Assembly: GCF_964355755.1 (NCBI RefSeq)
Contig: NC_092678.1
Span: 13,366,922-13,430,921 of the forward strand
Origin: Antedon mediterranea
Taxonomy: Eukaryota > Echinodermata > Crinoidea > Comatulida > Antedonidae
Length of the DNA: 64,000 nt
Direction: 5' to 3'
The notes under the pieces were generated by a model. It searched no databases. It was given only the letters and a program-made list of their open reading frames with translations, and was not told the DNA's origin. Of the stretch, positions 41,265-51,677 are shown piece by piece; the first letter of the stretch is position 1, and the number at the start of each line of letters is the position of its first letter. The position numbers and the translations under genes are program-made.

Positions 41265-41605
41265 AAGGCTCTCGTATTTTGGAAAAAAGTTTGCCGCCCT
41301 CAAGTTGACGTATTTTGGAAAATTACTAGAGGTCCCAAATTGCAAATTGACGTATTTTGGACAAATCGCTTATTTTGGAAATAAATAGCGCCCTCAATTT
41401 GACGTATTTTGAACAATTCATGTATTTGGGATAATATATAGCGCCCTCAACTTGACGTATTTTGGACAATTCGCGTATTTTAGAAAATGAATAGCGCCCT
41501 CAAGTCGTCGTATTTTGGAAAGACTCACGTATTTTGGATTAGTATAGCGCCCTCAACTTGACGTATTTTGGAAAAAAATCTGCGTATTTTGGACTGATGT
41601 TCACC
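41265..41605 (+). repeat. Array of CGTATTTTGGA(A/C)A / GCGCCCTCAA units
   Basis: About six irregular units of 45-65 bp, each with two CGTATTTTGGA words and a GCGCCCTCAA(G/C)TTGA word. It is similar in theme to 17,484-17,700. Confidence 0.75.
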
Positions 41606-41645
41606 AACCCGACTCGAATGTGAGTTAAAGAACAATACCATAAAA

Positions 41646-41711
41646 GCCCCAGTGGTGTAATGGTTAGGGCAACTGCATAACAAGCTTCGAGTTCGAGTCT
41701 CGGTTGGGGCG
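41646..41711 (+). pseudogene. tRNA-like sequence (Val-AAC-like), short
   Basis: 66 nt. The acceptor arms GCCCCAG and TTGGGGC pair. A D-loop-like TAATGGTTAG, an anticodon-loop-like ATAACAA and a T loop TTCGAGT follow. The 3' half of the anticodon stem and the variable loop are reduced, so it is unlikely to be functional. Flanks (AACAATACCAT before, AGATTTCCTCATCTTTATCG after) recur around 42,849, so it belongs to a dispersed, SINE-like repeat. Confidence 0.6.
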
Positions 41712-41970
41712 ACTTTTTCTCATTCTCCCAGATTTCCTCATCTTTATCGTTTCAAAAATTAATTAAATAATTTTCAGTGTATCACCGGGCAGTTTGGAAT
41801 TTATTTCTATGCCTGTTGTGTGTGTATATATATATATATATATAAATCCAAAGGCAAATTACTGCAAAAAAATGACAATGCTGTGGGTATCAGTGGCTGG
41901 ATCTCAATGGAGATACAAAAATAAAAAGCGAAAAGCTAAATCAAAACTATAAAGTAACAGCCAGAAAAGT

Positions 41971-42007
41971 TAGCAGAGCTTTCGGGCAACACTAGCCCTT
42001 CATCAGT
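41971..42007 (-). ncRNA. Hammerhead-ribozyme-like core, copy 2
   Basis: Same core as copy 1 inside the second terminal-repeat segment. The flank that would form stem I differs completely (TATATA). Confidence 0.5.
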
Positions 42008-42054
42008 GCATATATAAACACATTAGGCAATGAACATTAATTCGAAATCGCCCG

Positions 42055-42059
<5 letters not shown>

Positions 42060-42094
<35 letters not shown>
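42060..42094. repeat. (TA)n microsatellite
   Basis: A run of TA dinucleotides next to Penelope repeat units; shorter runs are at 40,671 and 41,826. Confidence 0.9.
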
Positions 42095-42098
<4 letters not shown>

Positions 42099-42102
42099 CA
42101 CG

Positions 42103-42417
42103 CAAAGACAAATCCACCTCGGAAACTTATATCGGACTAACTGAAAATGATTTTAAAACATGATACAGAAATCACACCTCATCATTCCGTAATTCATGTT
42201 TTAGAAACTCAACTGAACTCAGTAAACATATTTGGACACTCAATGACAATAACACAGACTATACAATCTCATGGCGCATCTTGACATCTACTAAAGCATA
42301 TAGTAGCGCAACCAAAAATGTAATCTCTGCCTCAAAGAGAAATTATTTATCATCCGCCACCCTGAATTATCGACATTAAACAAACGTAACGAACTTGTGT
42401 CCGCCTGCATTCTCGGC
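42103..42417 (+). pseudogene. Penelope GIY-YIG endonuclease remnant
   Basis: In one frame: ETYIGLTENDFKT, YRNHTSSFRN, STELSKHIWTLND, ISWRI. In the next: [20 protein letters not shown] and [10 protein letters not shown]. This is the conserved GIY-YIG nuclease C-terminus of Penelope-like elements, with a CxxC motif. It is broken by a stop after FKT and a frameshift near 42,310. Confidence 0.82.
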
Positions 42418-42620
42418 GTGGTACGGCGGAACAGCACTAGTCCTCAGTTGTACGCACGCGCACCAGAGATCAAATTGATACGCCCTCATCTTACAGTATT
42501 TTTATTTACGAGGCGGGATCTCCGAAGAGATACTTTTATATATAAACAAATCAGGCAAAGAACATTAATTCTAAACCGCCCGGAGATATACTGAAATATA
42601 TATATATCTTCAGGTGAAAT

Positions 42621-43059
42621 ATAAAACATAAGTGACACAGTTGTCTCATAGTGCTTAATAGAAGTGAGTGATCAGGAAGTCGTATATACAATAGCCTATT
42701 GTTTTAGATTTAGATAAACTATTTGGATCTGCAATTTAGTAAGAATTTTTTCCTTTGACAACTAGCTGAGGACTAGTGCTGTTCCGCCGTACCCCGCCGA
42801 GAATGTTAAAGAGTCACTATCCAATCGCGTTTGAACAATACCATGAAAGCCCCAGTTGTCTAATGGTTAGGATATCTGCATATCAAGCAGGCGGTCACAG
42901 ATTTCCTCATCTTTATCGTTTCAAATTATATATAATTGTTATAGATTATATAAGCCTCAGAGCCACTGAAACACGTTTTTAAACGTTTCTGTGTAGAAAT
43001 ACATGTTTTAATTGAACAACGTTTGCATCAAAACGTTATAATAGTGAATGTAAAACGGA
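42621..43059. other. Repeat-derived spacer
   Basis: Contains an inverted copy (42,765-42,810: GAGGACTAGTGCTGTTCCGC) of the segment at 42,405-42,450 and the tRNA-like 42,849-42,900; otherwise nothing recognised. Confidence 0.45.
42849..42900 (+). pseudogene. tRNA-like fragment (Asp-AUC-like)
   Basis: GCCCCAGTTGTCTAATGGTTAGGATATCTG... shows an acceptor half, a D arm and an anticodon arm CTGC-ATATCAA-GCAG. It then breaks off before the T arm. The 3' flank matches that of 41,646-41,711. Confidence 0.55.
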
Positions 43060-43560
43060 GCTGATAATGTCGCCATGAAGAGGATGATTGGTGTCTTCCA
43101 ATATAGCATGGAATACATCGGCAAGCTGTTCGCTGTAGAAGGAGTCAAGCATTTACATACTAGACAAACCAATTACTTTCCACGCTCTACCCAGCACCTT
43201 CTCAATTCGGTCTTTATCCCTCTTACATTCTCTTACTGATATTCCTAGCCCAATATACAATATGCCCAAATAGAACATCACTGATTAGTAAAACATAAAC
43301 ATTCTATAATACAAATATCCTGCTTTACCCCAAAGAACCGAGTTTCCTAGCTCAAGCAGTACAGCCTTGTATTTAACTTCTTAACTACGATCAACATGTC
43401 CACCCATTTAGCTTTAGTCAAACACTACTGCCAGATACTTATCAATAATTGTTAACAATCTCTACTTCCTTTACTTTAATTAATGTATACTGTCAGACCA
43501 ATTATGTTTTCGAAAATCAATCCTTATTTCTTTCGTTTTATTTATGTTTAGTTCAAGAAA
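43060..43560 (-). pseudogene. LINE reverse-transcriptase C-terminal remnant (Rex1-like)
   Basis: The minus strand reads LELNINKTKEIRIDF, then KAGYLYYRMFMF, RIEKVLGRAWKVIG and a conserved end (FYSEQLADVFHAILEDTNHPLH). This matches the thumb and tail of Rex1/RTE-group RTs. Stops and frameshifts are frequent. Confidence 0.6.
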
Positions 43561-44399
43561 ATAAAAAATATGATTTATCTACTGATAGGATTGGGCCGAT
43601 TAGAATGCATTTGTCAACATTCTTTTACATATTTCACAACATTATAGAGTTTAGGTAATTTAACCGATTGTAATGTAGTATTTAGGATGTTTTAATTCCG
43701 ATTGTATTGTAGTATTTAAGATTTTCTAATTTCGAATCCGATTGTACTAAAATTTAAAGTGTTTAAATCTAGATAGGAATAACATAGGCCTAGTATTTAA
43801 TATGCTTTAATTTTGATTATACTGTAGTGTTTAGTTTAGTTTTTATATATAATAAGTAAGTATACCTACTTATATAGTTTTTATTTATTTATTTATTCAT
43901 AGGAATCACCTTTTCATTCATTCATTTCATTTATCTTTTTATTTCGGAATATCATGGTGACATAATATAATATCCATAGCAAAATAGAGAAAAAAAAATC
44001 TTAATCTTTATATCGGCGTCACACATTTATCAGTTAATGGTGCATCCAATTTACAGACAAAATTACAAATAACATAAGCCACAAAGTTCTAAATACTATA
44101 ACATCAAAACAAAATGTAAACTAATTAATTAGATCTGTATGAAAATACATAATACGTATATTGTACAATATATATAACTACAAAAATAAAAACAGAACAA
44201 CAAAAATACAGGATAGGCCTAAGAAATAAATAAAACTTACAGATACATCCTCATAGAGATGTCTGTAGCTTGTTTACTATATTAATCAATTAGTTGAGAG
44301 AGGTAATGTTGATAAAATTGTAGATCTAGTAACCCATGCTTTCATTAAAAATATGTTTTACAATAAAAATCAAAGATTTTTCCTAATGTTTCATTTTCA
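43561..44399. other. AT-rich non-coding DNA with short TTTAGG/CGATTGTA repeats
   Basis: Around 43,660-43,830 words like CCGATTGTA(A/T)TGTAGTATTTA repeat irregularly. There is no ORF. Confidence 0.4.
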
Positions 44400-44900
44400 G
44401 TGAATAAATTGTCTAGCATAAAGTGGTGTTTTAACTGAGGTCCACTGATTAAAATTATCCCGGTACATACTTAATTATTGTCTAACAGAGTTTAATGAAG
44501 GACATTTAAATAAAAAATGGTTTACTGTTTCTTTTTCGTTTGTACTGTACACATCTTACATAATCCTGTGTTATGATTTGACCATGATTTTCTACGACCC
44601 TCAAGATCTAGAGAGTTTGATCTTGCTTTAAATTTTAAATTGATACTCTTAAAATTAGTTTTATCTAACAAATATTGTTCAAGGTTTGGTTCCTTTATAC
44701 ATAGTATATTCCGTTAACGTTGTTTTGCATGGAATTTTGTTTTGCTTTGGGCCTTTGAAAACCACTCGTTATGATCAACTTGTTTATTATTTTTCCTAAA
44801 TGGCTTTATCCAGTTAGTAGATGGTTCTTCATTAAATTTGTCTATACAATTTGTTTTTTATAAAATATATTTAGTTAATATAGTAATATTGTTACAAAAT
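44400..44900 (-). pseudogene. LINE 3' remnant with zinc-finger tail
   Basis: Minus-strand pieces include HNEWFSKAQSKTKFH, then DKTNFKSINLKFKARSNSL and GLCKMCTVQT with, in the next frame, ETVNHFLFKC. This C-x2-C...H-x4-C tail is typical of several LINE C-termini. Very decayed. Confidence 0.5.
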
Positions 44901-45139
44901 CTTGGCATTCCCTAACACAGTAGGCCTACCTAATAATAACATGCCTTTTTAACATGCTAGTTTTTGATGTTCTGTATTGTTCCTTGTAGTTTGTACTGTA
45001 GGTTACATAACAGAACAATTGTATTGTCTTCCCATTAATAGACACCCTTCTCTACATAAAACATAATACACCACACCTCTATCATAATAATGGTATAGTC
45101 CATATAAGTCGAGGTGGCCGAAAACGGCACCTGATCCAC

Positions 45140-45608
45140 TCTGTTAATTTATTGCAGACACTTCTGGCGTTATACAGCAGTCCAGAAAGTTGTTGTGTAC
45201 TGGGAGAAACCACACTGTTTGAAGACTGACTGCGGCAAGTACCAGCTGATCCATCAAAAAACGAAGCAGTATGTGGAAGGACACATTTCAGACAAATCCA
45301 TTCTTTCTTGATGAAATAATATCATTAAAGTCAATATCTGTCACTCCCTGGCAACGCTGATGATATTCATTGAGACAGCTGGAACATAAAATAAGCGGGG
45401 TGATCTCAATATGTTTGTAGCAATAACGACATCCTACATCCATCGTAGGCCCAGAGAAGGGCAATGAGAAGAATGGGTATGAGGCTTCTATTCCCTGGTG
45501 TATATCATGGGTCGACACCGTTGCCACAGAGGCTATACCTAGCCTAGGCCTAGGTATGGTCCAGAAAAATAATATAAAAAGCTGGAAATATCCACAGATA
45601 TCCATCAA
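45140..45608 (-). pseudogene. CR1-like LINE remnant: PHD finger and start of endonuclease
   Basis: The frame 45,608-45,288 and its continuation encode CRYCYKHIEITPLILCSSCLNEYHQRC, CLKC (a PHD-type zinc finger), then SGLLYNARSVCNK, the start of an APE endonuclease. The order is the same as in LINE C. Truncated afterwards. Confidence 0.65.
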
Positions 45609-45749
45609 ACTGTCCTCTTCTCTTAATTCTCTCTTATCTATAGTACTGTAAACTTAATCATTTAGTTCAGGATTTGTGAGATTTTTGGAGATTTTAAGAA
45701 TTGTAATCAAGACGATTTTTAATAACCTACCGGACTCACGAACACCGCC

Positions 45750-46256
45750 CTCATTGATTTCAAAACAAAAGCTCTTATCATCAATTCTCTCGATGTAATG
45801 TAATTTTATATAATTATTTCCCATAATTTACTCCTATGTTTCATGAATGTATTTAATTTGATCTTCATGTACTACTACACCTTCACAAGCACGGTCCAAA
45901 AATATGAAAAAAACAAAACAAAACGGCTATCGCCCCCAAGCACCAACAAACTTAATAGTTGAAACAGGTACAGTAGTTGTTTTACAACTCCCTCGTTGAA
46001 ACCAACACCTTACCGTGAACCCGGAAATTACTTACCGTGAACCCGGAAATTACTTCTACCGCGCGTAGAGTTAAAATTTACCGATTGAAATCAGAAAATT
46101 TCTTATAAAACCCTTTATAACATCTTCCTAAGATAGAAATATGGAACAATAGCGTCAAACTGAAAACTAAAGTTATCAAATCTACGTTTCGCGGTACATC
46201 TAAGATAGATAAGGGAGGTATCCAAGGCGGAGATTTATACCGAAGTTTTTGCATTG
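45750..46256. repeat. Dispersed repeat X, copy 1
   Basis: About 500 bp, a diverged direct match of 48,048-48,647. Shared words: GTGAACCCGGAAATTACTT (duplicated here), ATCTACGTTTCG, GGTACATCT, TATCCAAGGCGG, ACCGAAGTTTTTGCATTG. Both copies end at the same base (...GCATTG). Confidence 0.75.
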
Positions 46257-46477
46257 TGCTCGCCTATGTCAGAATTAACCATAATTTATATATAGATAGT
46301 GTTTTATTACTAATAATATGTGTCGTCGTTTACATTATTATTCTTTTTCTTATTTCTCGTGAAAAATAGATCTAAATGTATTCACATTATTATTATTTTA
46401 TTGGATATTTTCTTAAATTACTGTAAACTATACGTGGACCTAATAACGTTCAACCCATCGTTGATATGCTGAAAAAG
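46257..46477 (-). other. Presumed 3' UTR of the NK2 homeobox gene
   Basis: Between repeat X and the stop codon. AATAAA-type words occur on the minus strand (TTTATT on the plus strand near 46,303 and 46,396). Confidence 0.4.
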
Positions 46478-46884
46478 CTACATTAATTTGTTTCGGATGT
46501 AGTGTGGTGGTGGCTTAAATATTACTTTTCTTTTGCAGTAAGCCGGACAATCATTTAGTCCTTGTGGTGGACAGATATTTGGCACTGGCCTACATGGCAT
46601 GCCATCCCGAATCAACACGTGCACAGCAACTTTCCGAGGTAACATTGGTACTTTATTAAACGCTTCTCCTCGTAGGGATTTCTTCAACTTGTAGCGACGA
46701 TTTTGAAACCAGGTTTTTACTTGTGTAGGGGTCAGACGAATGAGATGAGCCAAGCGGTGACGTTCAAGTGGTGATATATATTGGTTTTGATGAAAGTGCC
46801 TCTCAAGTTCATTAGTCTGTGCTTTTGTAAAAATTATTCGTTTTTTCAGTAATTCATGTAATGCCCCGACATGAGTTTTCTTTT
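46478..46884 (-). CDS. NK2-family homeobox gene, 3' terminal coding exon
   Basis: The exon begins after a long pyrimidine tract and TTTTTAG acceptor (46,885-46,886) in phase 1 and ends at a stop at 46,478. The homeodomain starts about ten residues in: Phe8, Leu16, Phe20, Trp48-Phe49-Gln50-Asn51, Arg53 and the NK2-diagnostic Tyr54 ([11 protein letters not shown]). About ten residues after it [17 protein letters not shown] matches the NK2-specific domain. Together these identify an NKX2/NK2 transcription factor that binds CAAG-type sites. Position 47 is Thr rather than Ile or Val, and the exon is divergent. Upstream exons (TN motif) were not found in this window. It is the only convincing host gene here. 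Confidence 0.88.
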
Positions 46885-46912
46885 CTAAAAAGCAAAAAAA
46901 AAAAAAAAATAT
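46885..46912 (-). other. Splice acceptor and polypyrimidine tract of the NK2 exon
   Basis: On the minus strand a run of about 16 T, then GCTTTTTAG. It is strong enough to define the exon start and explains why the open frame upstream of it (FFFFFCF) is not protein. Confidence 0.75.
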
Positions 46913-47149
46913 TGAATCATATAACATTTAAGTTCAAGAAAAAGAAAGAAAACTGGTGAACAATAATGCAGACTTGGTGCAAGTCTACAAAATGAAGTGG
47001 TACGCCTAATAATCGAAAACAAAATATGCTGGCCTCTTGACGCAATCAAACTATGTGTTGTTCTTTGTATATTTGAATTTGTTTTGCCGAAATTAATAAA
47101 ATAAAAAAGTAAAATGTATTTGTTTTTCAGAAAAAATTTTACTAAACTA

Positions 47150-47375
47150 AATTCCACTCGCGTAACATCTACAGATGGTTCTCGAATACACAGTATTTTC
47201 AGCGAGATAAAACTGCCGATTTTAAATGTACGTACTGCAGGACTATAATACATTGTCGTTTACAAAAACGAATAAATAGACACAATGATTTATGTAGCCA
47301 ACCAAAATTGGCACCCTAGGAATTACTTCCGAAAGATAAACTTGTTACAACATTTTTTATTGATGTTTTCTGATT
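47150..47375 (-). repeat. Helitron-like repeat fragment (inverse of 62,690-62,925)
   Basis: Shares, inverted, CGAATAAATAGACAC, GATTTATGTA, GAATTACTTCCGAAA, TACGTAC and AGATGGTTCTCGAATAC with the 3' third of the copy at 61,509-62,959. Confidence 0.7.
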
Positions 47376-47416
47376 GATTTCTATTTTTTAAAACTATTAT
47401 CCCTATTTTATTACTA

Positions 47417-47475
47417 CTAGAGGGTGAGCTCGCTTTGCTTGCTCCCCCTCTAGGAAGTGTAGACGATGGTTCTCG
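47417..47475 (-). repeat. Terminal hairpin of a Helitron-like copy
   Basis: CTAGAGGGTGAGC...GCTCCCCCTCTAG palindrome with CTAG at the end, followed on the minus strand by T, then the family's GAGAACCATC upstream. It is the same arrangement as the 3' end at 62,923-62,959. Confidence 0.6.
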
Positions 47476-48047
47476 GAATAATAAAAATGTTCTCCTTGTA
47501 CCTTTTCTGTCGGTTATCATTATTGAAAACGCTTGACATTCGTAAAAGTAAACTACTCTGTTTCACTATGTTTTAGATGATTAATAACATAAGTATAGTG
47601 TTTATTGTTTGGTAGGGCCCTTTGGGGAGGCGGAGTTCATTTGAGGTAGGTGCTTTTTCGAGTGATTTATGTTAATTTTTTAGTTTTAATAACATGGTAA
47701 CATTTATGATCAAATGAAATCCTCTAATAGATAGGAAAACTGGTAAAAAAGAATAACAAATGTTTGATAAATTGTAGATAACAGTGCGATGAATTCTACT
47801 ACAAATAGTATGATTATTATTCAAAGTGATGTTTTATTGGAGAGGCGTTTATTCAAATAAATACCATCCAAATAATTATTAATACATTATTTAATTTAAA
47901 CATCTTTTGAAACTAACTGCCATGACAGAGTGGGCCCAAGAAAGAAGACATTATGGCTTGCAACATGGGCAGACATCTCGGTCCTAGCGGGACACAGATA
48001 GCCTACAGTTATTCCTGCCAGCTTACTCAATCAACTATCGGGATTTC
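47476..48047. other. Non-coding DNA, nothing recognised
   Basis: No supported ORF or terminal repeat apart from edges of the neighbouring repeats. Confidence 0.4.
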
Positions 48048-48647
48048 ACTCGATTTCAAACAAAATGTCAAATCTCCCTATGTAATTTTATAATACTATT
48101 TCCCACAATATATTCCAATTCTTTATGGCGTATATTTAATTTGATCTTTATTAATTTGCAGTATAATTTTTATTGTTTAACTACTGTACCTTCACACACG
48201 CGCGGTCCGTTTCTAAAATAAACAAAAAACTGAAAAATGGCTATGCTACTTAAGCTCCAGTCCTACTATCGGTTTTTTCTTCCTTCTTCCAAAAGGACAC
48301 TGTATTGATTAATGGAAAATGCCTGTTTCCAGTCATCTTTAGGGTCAAATCTATTATTTTAACTACTCCATTGTGTATAGAAGAGAGAAAAATAGTTGAA
48401 ACCAGGTTGTTGCAAGGTGAACCCGGAAATTACTTTGACCCGCAAAGAATTGAAACTGAGTTGAAAATCTAATGTTGAAATCATACATTTTGTTAAAAAA
48501 CTCTTTATAATAATCTTCCTAAGATTGAAATATGGAAAAATAGCGTCGATGTGAAAACTAATGTTATCAAATCTACGTTTCGTGGTACATCTGAGATAGA
48601 TAAGGTAGGTATCCAAGGCGGATATTTGTACCGAAGTTTTTGCATTG
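48048..48647. repeat. Dispersed repeat X, copy 2
   Basis: Direct match of 45,750-46,256. Its right edge coincides with the point where the Penelope RT frame (48,648 onward) loses homology (after NNNFIFGN), so X was probably inserted into, or recombined with, that element. Confidence 0.75.
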
Positions 48648-49500
48648 CCAAAAATAAAATTGTTGTTGGTTAAAATCAACATGACCAGTTCTCGTAAATG
48701 AGCGTTAGTAGGCGTTTTGCCTGGAATTATTTTGTAATTTAGAATGCATGCGTCGGCTCCTTCTTTGTGAGAGATATTAGTATACAACGATGAAACATCT
48801 AATGTAGCCAGAACAAAATTATTAGGTTAATTTTGAATTTGGTTAATTTTGTGGATAAAGTCCGTGGAGTCCTGAATGGTCTAAGTAAATCATCCACATA
48901 TTCAGAAATTTTCTCTGTAGCAGTGCCATTACCCGAAATAATGGGTCTACCGGAATTGCCTGCTTTTGTGGATTTTAAGTAAGAAGTAAAATCTGCCTGA
49001 AACTGGATTAAAATGTGCCAAATGAGGTCCAATCTTAGGATTGAAGAAGTGTTTTTTTTACCATCACAAAAACAGATTTTGCCACCTTATCCGCAATTTT
49101 CGGGTTGGGATTTGTTGTAAGTTTACAATAATAAAGAGGATTGTTTAGCTGTTTTAAGGACTCCTCTTCGTAAAATGTCCATAGCTATAGTGGCAGAACC
49201 GATATCTGCGGGTTCAATGTTGATATCATTAGGCTGACGCAATTTGGCAATGGCCTGCCTCTCTTGTTTTGAGAGATTGTCACGTTCATCTGGACCAGGG
49301 ATGTAGTTTTGTACATCCTCCTCAATAGCCAGAATAAATGTTTCTAAAGCTGGACAAAGATTTTTATGTGGATTCTAGGAACGTTTTGGTTTAAATTGAT
49401 TAACGTTGCCATCGTTTTTCGTGGTGTTGCTGTCTGAATCATCAGCAAATTCACGTAATCGTAATCCTCTGGAGAAAGACTCTATATCCAAAGATATTCG
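48648..49500 (-). pseudogene. Penelope-like reverse transcriptase, N-terminal and palm part
   Basis: Minus-strand order: DIESFSRGLRLREF, then IPGPDERDNLSKQERQAIAKLR, IEPADIGSATIAMDI, LYYCKLTTNPNPKI, KAGNSGRPIISGNGTATEKI, SEYVDDLLRPF and TLDVSSLYTNISHKEGADAC, TPTNAHLRELV, NNNFIFGN. The LYTNI and GRPI(I/V)SGNG motifs are signatures of Penelope-like RTs. One stop (near 49,378) and several frameshifts are present. The palm YADD and GIY-YIG parts are lost at repeat X. Confidence 0.85.
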
Positions 49501-49544
49501 TAATGTTGTATCGTTAAATACGTACTTTAATATTTCAATCGTAT

Positions 49545-49657
49545 ATGACAGTGACAGTTTCAACAAAGTATTACATCGCAAATGTTTTACTGTGTTTATT
49601 TACAAAACATTATGTTGTTACTGAGTGGATTATTAGGAATTATTATTTAAAAATGGT
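49545..49657 (+). repeat. Helitron-like copy, left half, split by the nested complex
   Basis: ACAGTGACAGTTTCAACAAAG, GTATTACATCGCAAATG and TTTTACTGTGTTTA match 62,492-62,630 and 63,829-63,960. The continuation is at 58,572-58,720. The join reads ATTTAAAAATGGT-TA-CACTTTGC, like the unbroken copy at 62,625-62,650. Confidence 0.75.
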
Positions 49658-50933
49658 TACCGTAAATCTTCTAATTGTAACCCTGGGTTATTATTCTTTG
49701 ATAGTTTTTTAGGATGGGTTTCTATTAGAAGGGGGAGTTGCTATTAGAGTAGTGGGTTACTAGTACTCATCTCCAACTTTTCCGGTCACCAACTCATAGC
49801 AAAAATAATAAAAACAGTACGAATAAACAAATTTGGTTGAACTCTAACTTTATTTTATAAACTCAAAAACACTCAATCCTCCCCACTCCCGAGATCAACA
49901 TGCATTATCTCCTTATTTTCAAAATACGGCTGCATCATAAGTTTTTGTGACTCTAATAGTAACCCCCATGTGTTACTATTAGAGTAGTGGTTTATTAGTT
50001 ATCCGCTTAGTAGCGGATAGCTCCTTGTGATTGTATTGGATCAATATTTTTTTTTGGTTATTTCGTTATCCGCACTTGGCGGATAACCCTTGTTATTGTC
50101 ACGATCTTCTTTCTTTCCACGAATTTTGTTGGAAGCGTATCTCTAATTCTGGCCAACATAAGATTGTGTAGCATTTTCATAAGATTGACCTATAGCTGTA
50201 GATGTCCAGCCAGGCTTTCTGACGATGTCAGAGTCGCGCAGCGTAAGTTACGCGCGATTTTATGAATTTCTATTATTTAACATAGATCGAAAACCAAAAA
50301 TCAACTTGTATTGAAACTTGGCAAAAGTGTAATGTATATCAAGCGCAAACTTTCAATGGATTAAAAATGGCATGTTTCACAGAAAGTTACGCGAGCACGC
50401 GCATTTAAAATTTCAAAATGAGAAAAACTAATTTCTAATCAACTTTCTACGCGTTTCAGGTCATTTTGAGCATATCAACAATTTCTGCACGCATGTAAAA
50501 TTTCACGCGCATGTACACACGTAGCGCAGAAAAACATCTTTTTTTGCGTGATTTATGTTTTTTTCAGCCTTTTCTAGTAATTTTACCAACTTTTAAACAA
50601 TTTCGACCTAAAATTACGTCATACGAGCTCGTCGAATTGGAAAATTTGCGCGCGTTTTTATGAAAAAGTAAAAAAATTCGTCAAAATTATGCCTTTTATA
50701 TATATAAACAGTCATAAATTCTAAACTACGAGGTAATTTTTTTTTTTAATTACATATTCTAAAGTTGATGAGTTGTAGATATCAGATCATGAATCAATAT
50801 GGCTAACCGGACATTGTGACGTCATCGTATGGCCACTCGAATATAAAATATAGGATTTTTGTCTCTTTCGTCATAGCGCATCACATTTCACCCATTTTTA
50901 GTCGCGTGGAAGCGACTCTATAGTTCACTATGT

Positions 50934-51003
50934 CGGTCGGTTGGTCGGTCTGTCTGTCTGTCGGTCTGTCTGTCGGTCTGTCTGTCTGTCGGTCTGTCGG
51001 TCC
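50934..51003 (+). repeat. (GTCTGTCG)n-type microsatellite, copy 1
   Basis: CGGTCGG and CTGTCTGT units between AGTTCACTATGT and CCGGTATCACTATGC; the same flanks surround the second tract at 51,598. Confidence 0.9.
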
Positions 51004-51597
51004 GGTATCACTATGCGTTTTATCGCTTTCTGACCTTATCTTGATATCAGTTTAATCTAGCTAGGTCAATTTTTCACAGTATATTCCTTATGGCCAGGAA
51101 TCAATGTGGTTATGTTTTCAAGGTGCGCAATAAAAAATTACGCGGTCTACGCACCATTTAACGAAATCACGTTTGTAATCTTATCTTCACAACCATGAAT
51201 CACAATTAAATAAAATTTGGTACTCATAAATTTCAGGGCATAAATCATCATATGGCAATACAATTACGTGCATAGCGCATGTAACGCATGCGTACGCGCG
51301 CTTAAAATTTTCAAAATTTATTTTCGATGAAATAAAAGTACGTTTCAGGCAATTTTAAGCGTTTACAAAATTGCCATGAGTGCGCATATTTTTGCGCGCG
51401 CACTGTGCGTTAAATGTTATTGCGCACTCTTTTTGCCCGATTTCTGTTTTCTTGACTTACTTTTCAACTCGAAATTACGTTATACGAGCACGTCAAAAGT
51501 GACAGGCTACGCACGTGTAAATTAAAAAATTATAAATATTTTTAAATATTTCAACATTTTTAAACATGTTCAGTAATTTCGGTCAGTATAGTTCACT

Positions 51598-51677
51598 ATG
51601 TCGGTCGGTCGGTCTGTCTGTCTATCGGTCTTTCGGTCTGTCTGTCGATCTGTCTGTCGGTCTGTCTGTCGGTCCGG
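51598..51677 (+). repeat. (GTCTGTCG)n-type microsatellite, copy 2
   Basis: Same repeat and same flanks as 50,934-51,003, so the tract was duplicated together with its host repeat. The overlapping open frames are low complexity. Confidence 0.9.

Larger units (their letters stand above)
40660..42620. mobile_element. Penelope-like element debris: terminal repeats and endonuclease remnant
   Basis: Two copies of a roughly 190-bp segment (40,661-40,857 and 41,818-42,007) start with a TA microsatellite and AAATCCAAAGGCAAATTACT and end with CTTTCGGGCAACACTAGCCC. A GIY-YIG endonuclease remnant lies between 42,103 and 42,417. Further short repeats (GCCCGG(T/A)GATATA) are at 42,050, 42,580 and inverted at 41,780. 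This is a scrambled set of terminal-repeat-like units typical of Penelope elements. Confidence 0.75.

Noticed and set aside
46885-47253. Open frame upstream of the homeobox exon as a possible first exon
   Set aside because: It overlaps the polypyrimidine tract and a Helitron-like repeat fragment and contains no TN motif or other NK2 feature.
50900-50923. AGTCGC/GCGACT hairpin followed by CTATAG as a third Helitron 3' end
   Set aside because: The terminus is not CTAG/CTRR and homology to other copies continues past it; too weak to call.
49980-51003. Hairpins and short repeats considered as a CRISPR array
   Set aside because: There are no evenly sized repeats and spacers, no cas genes, and the DNA is eukaryotic.
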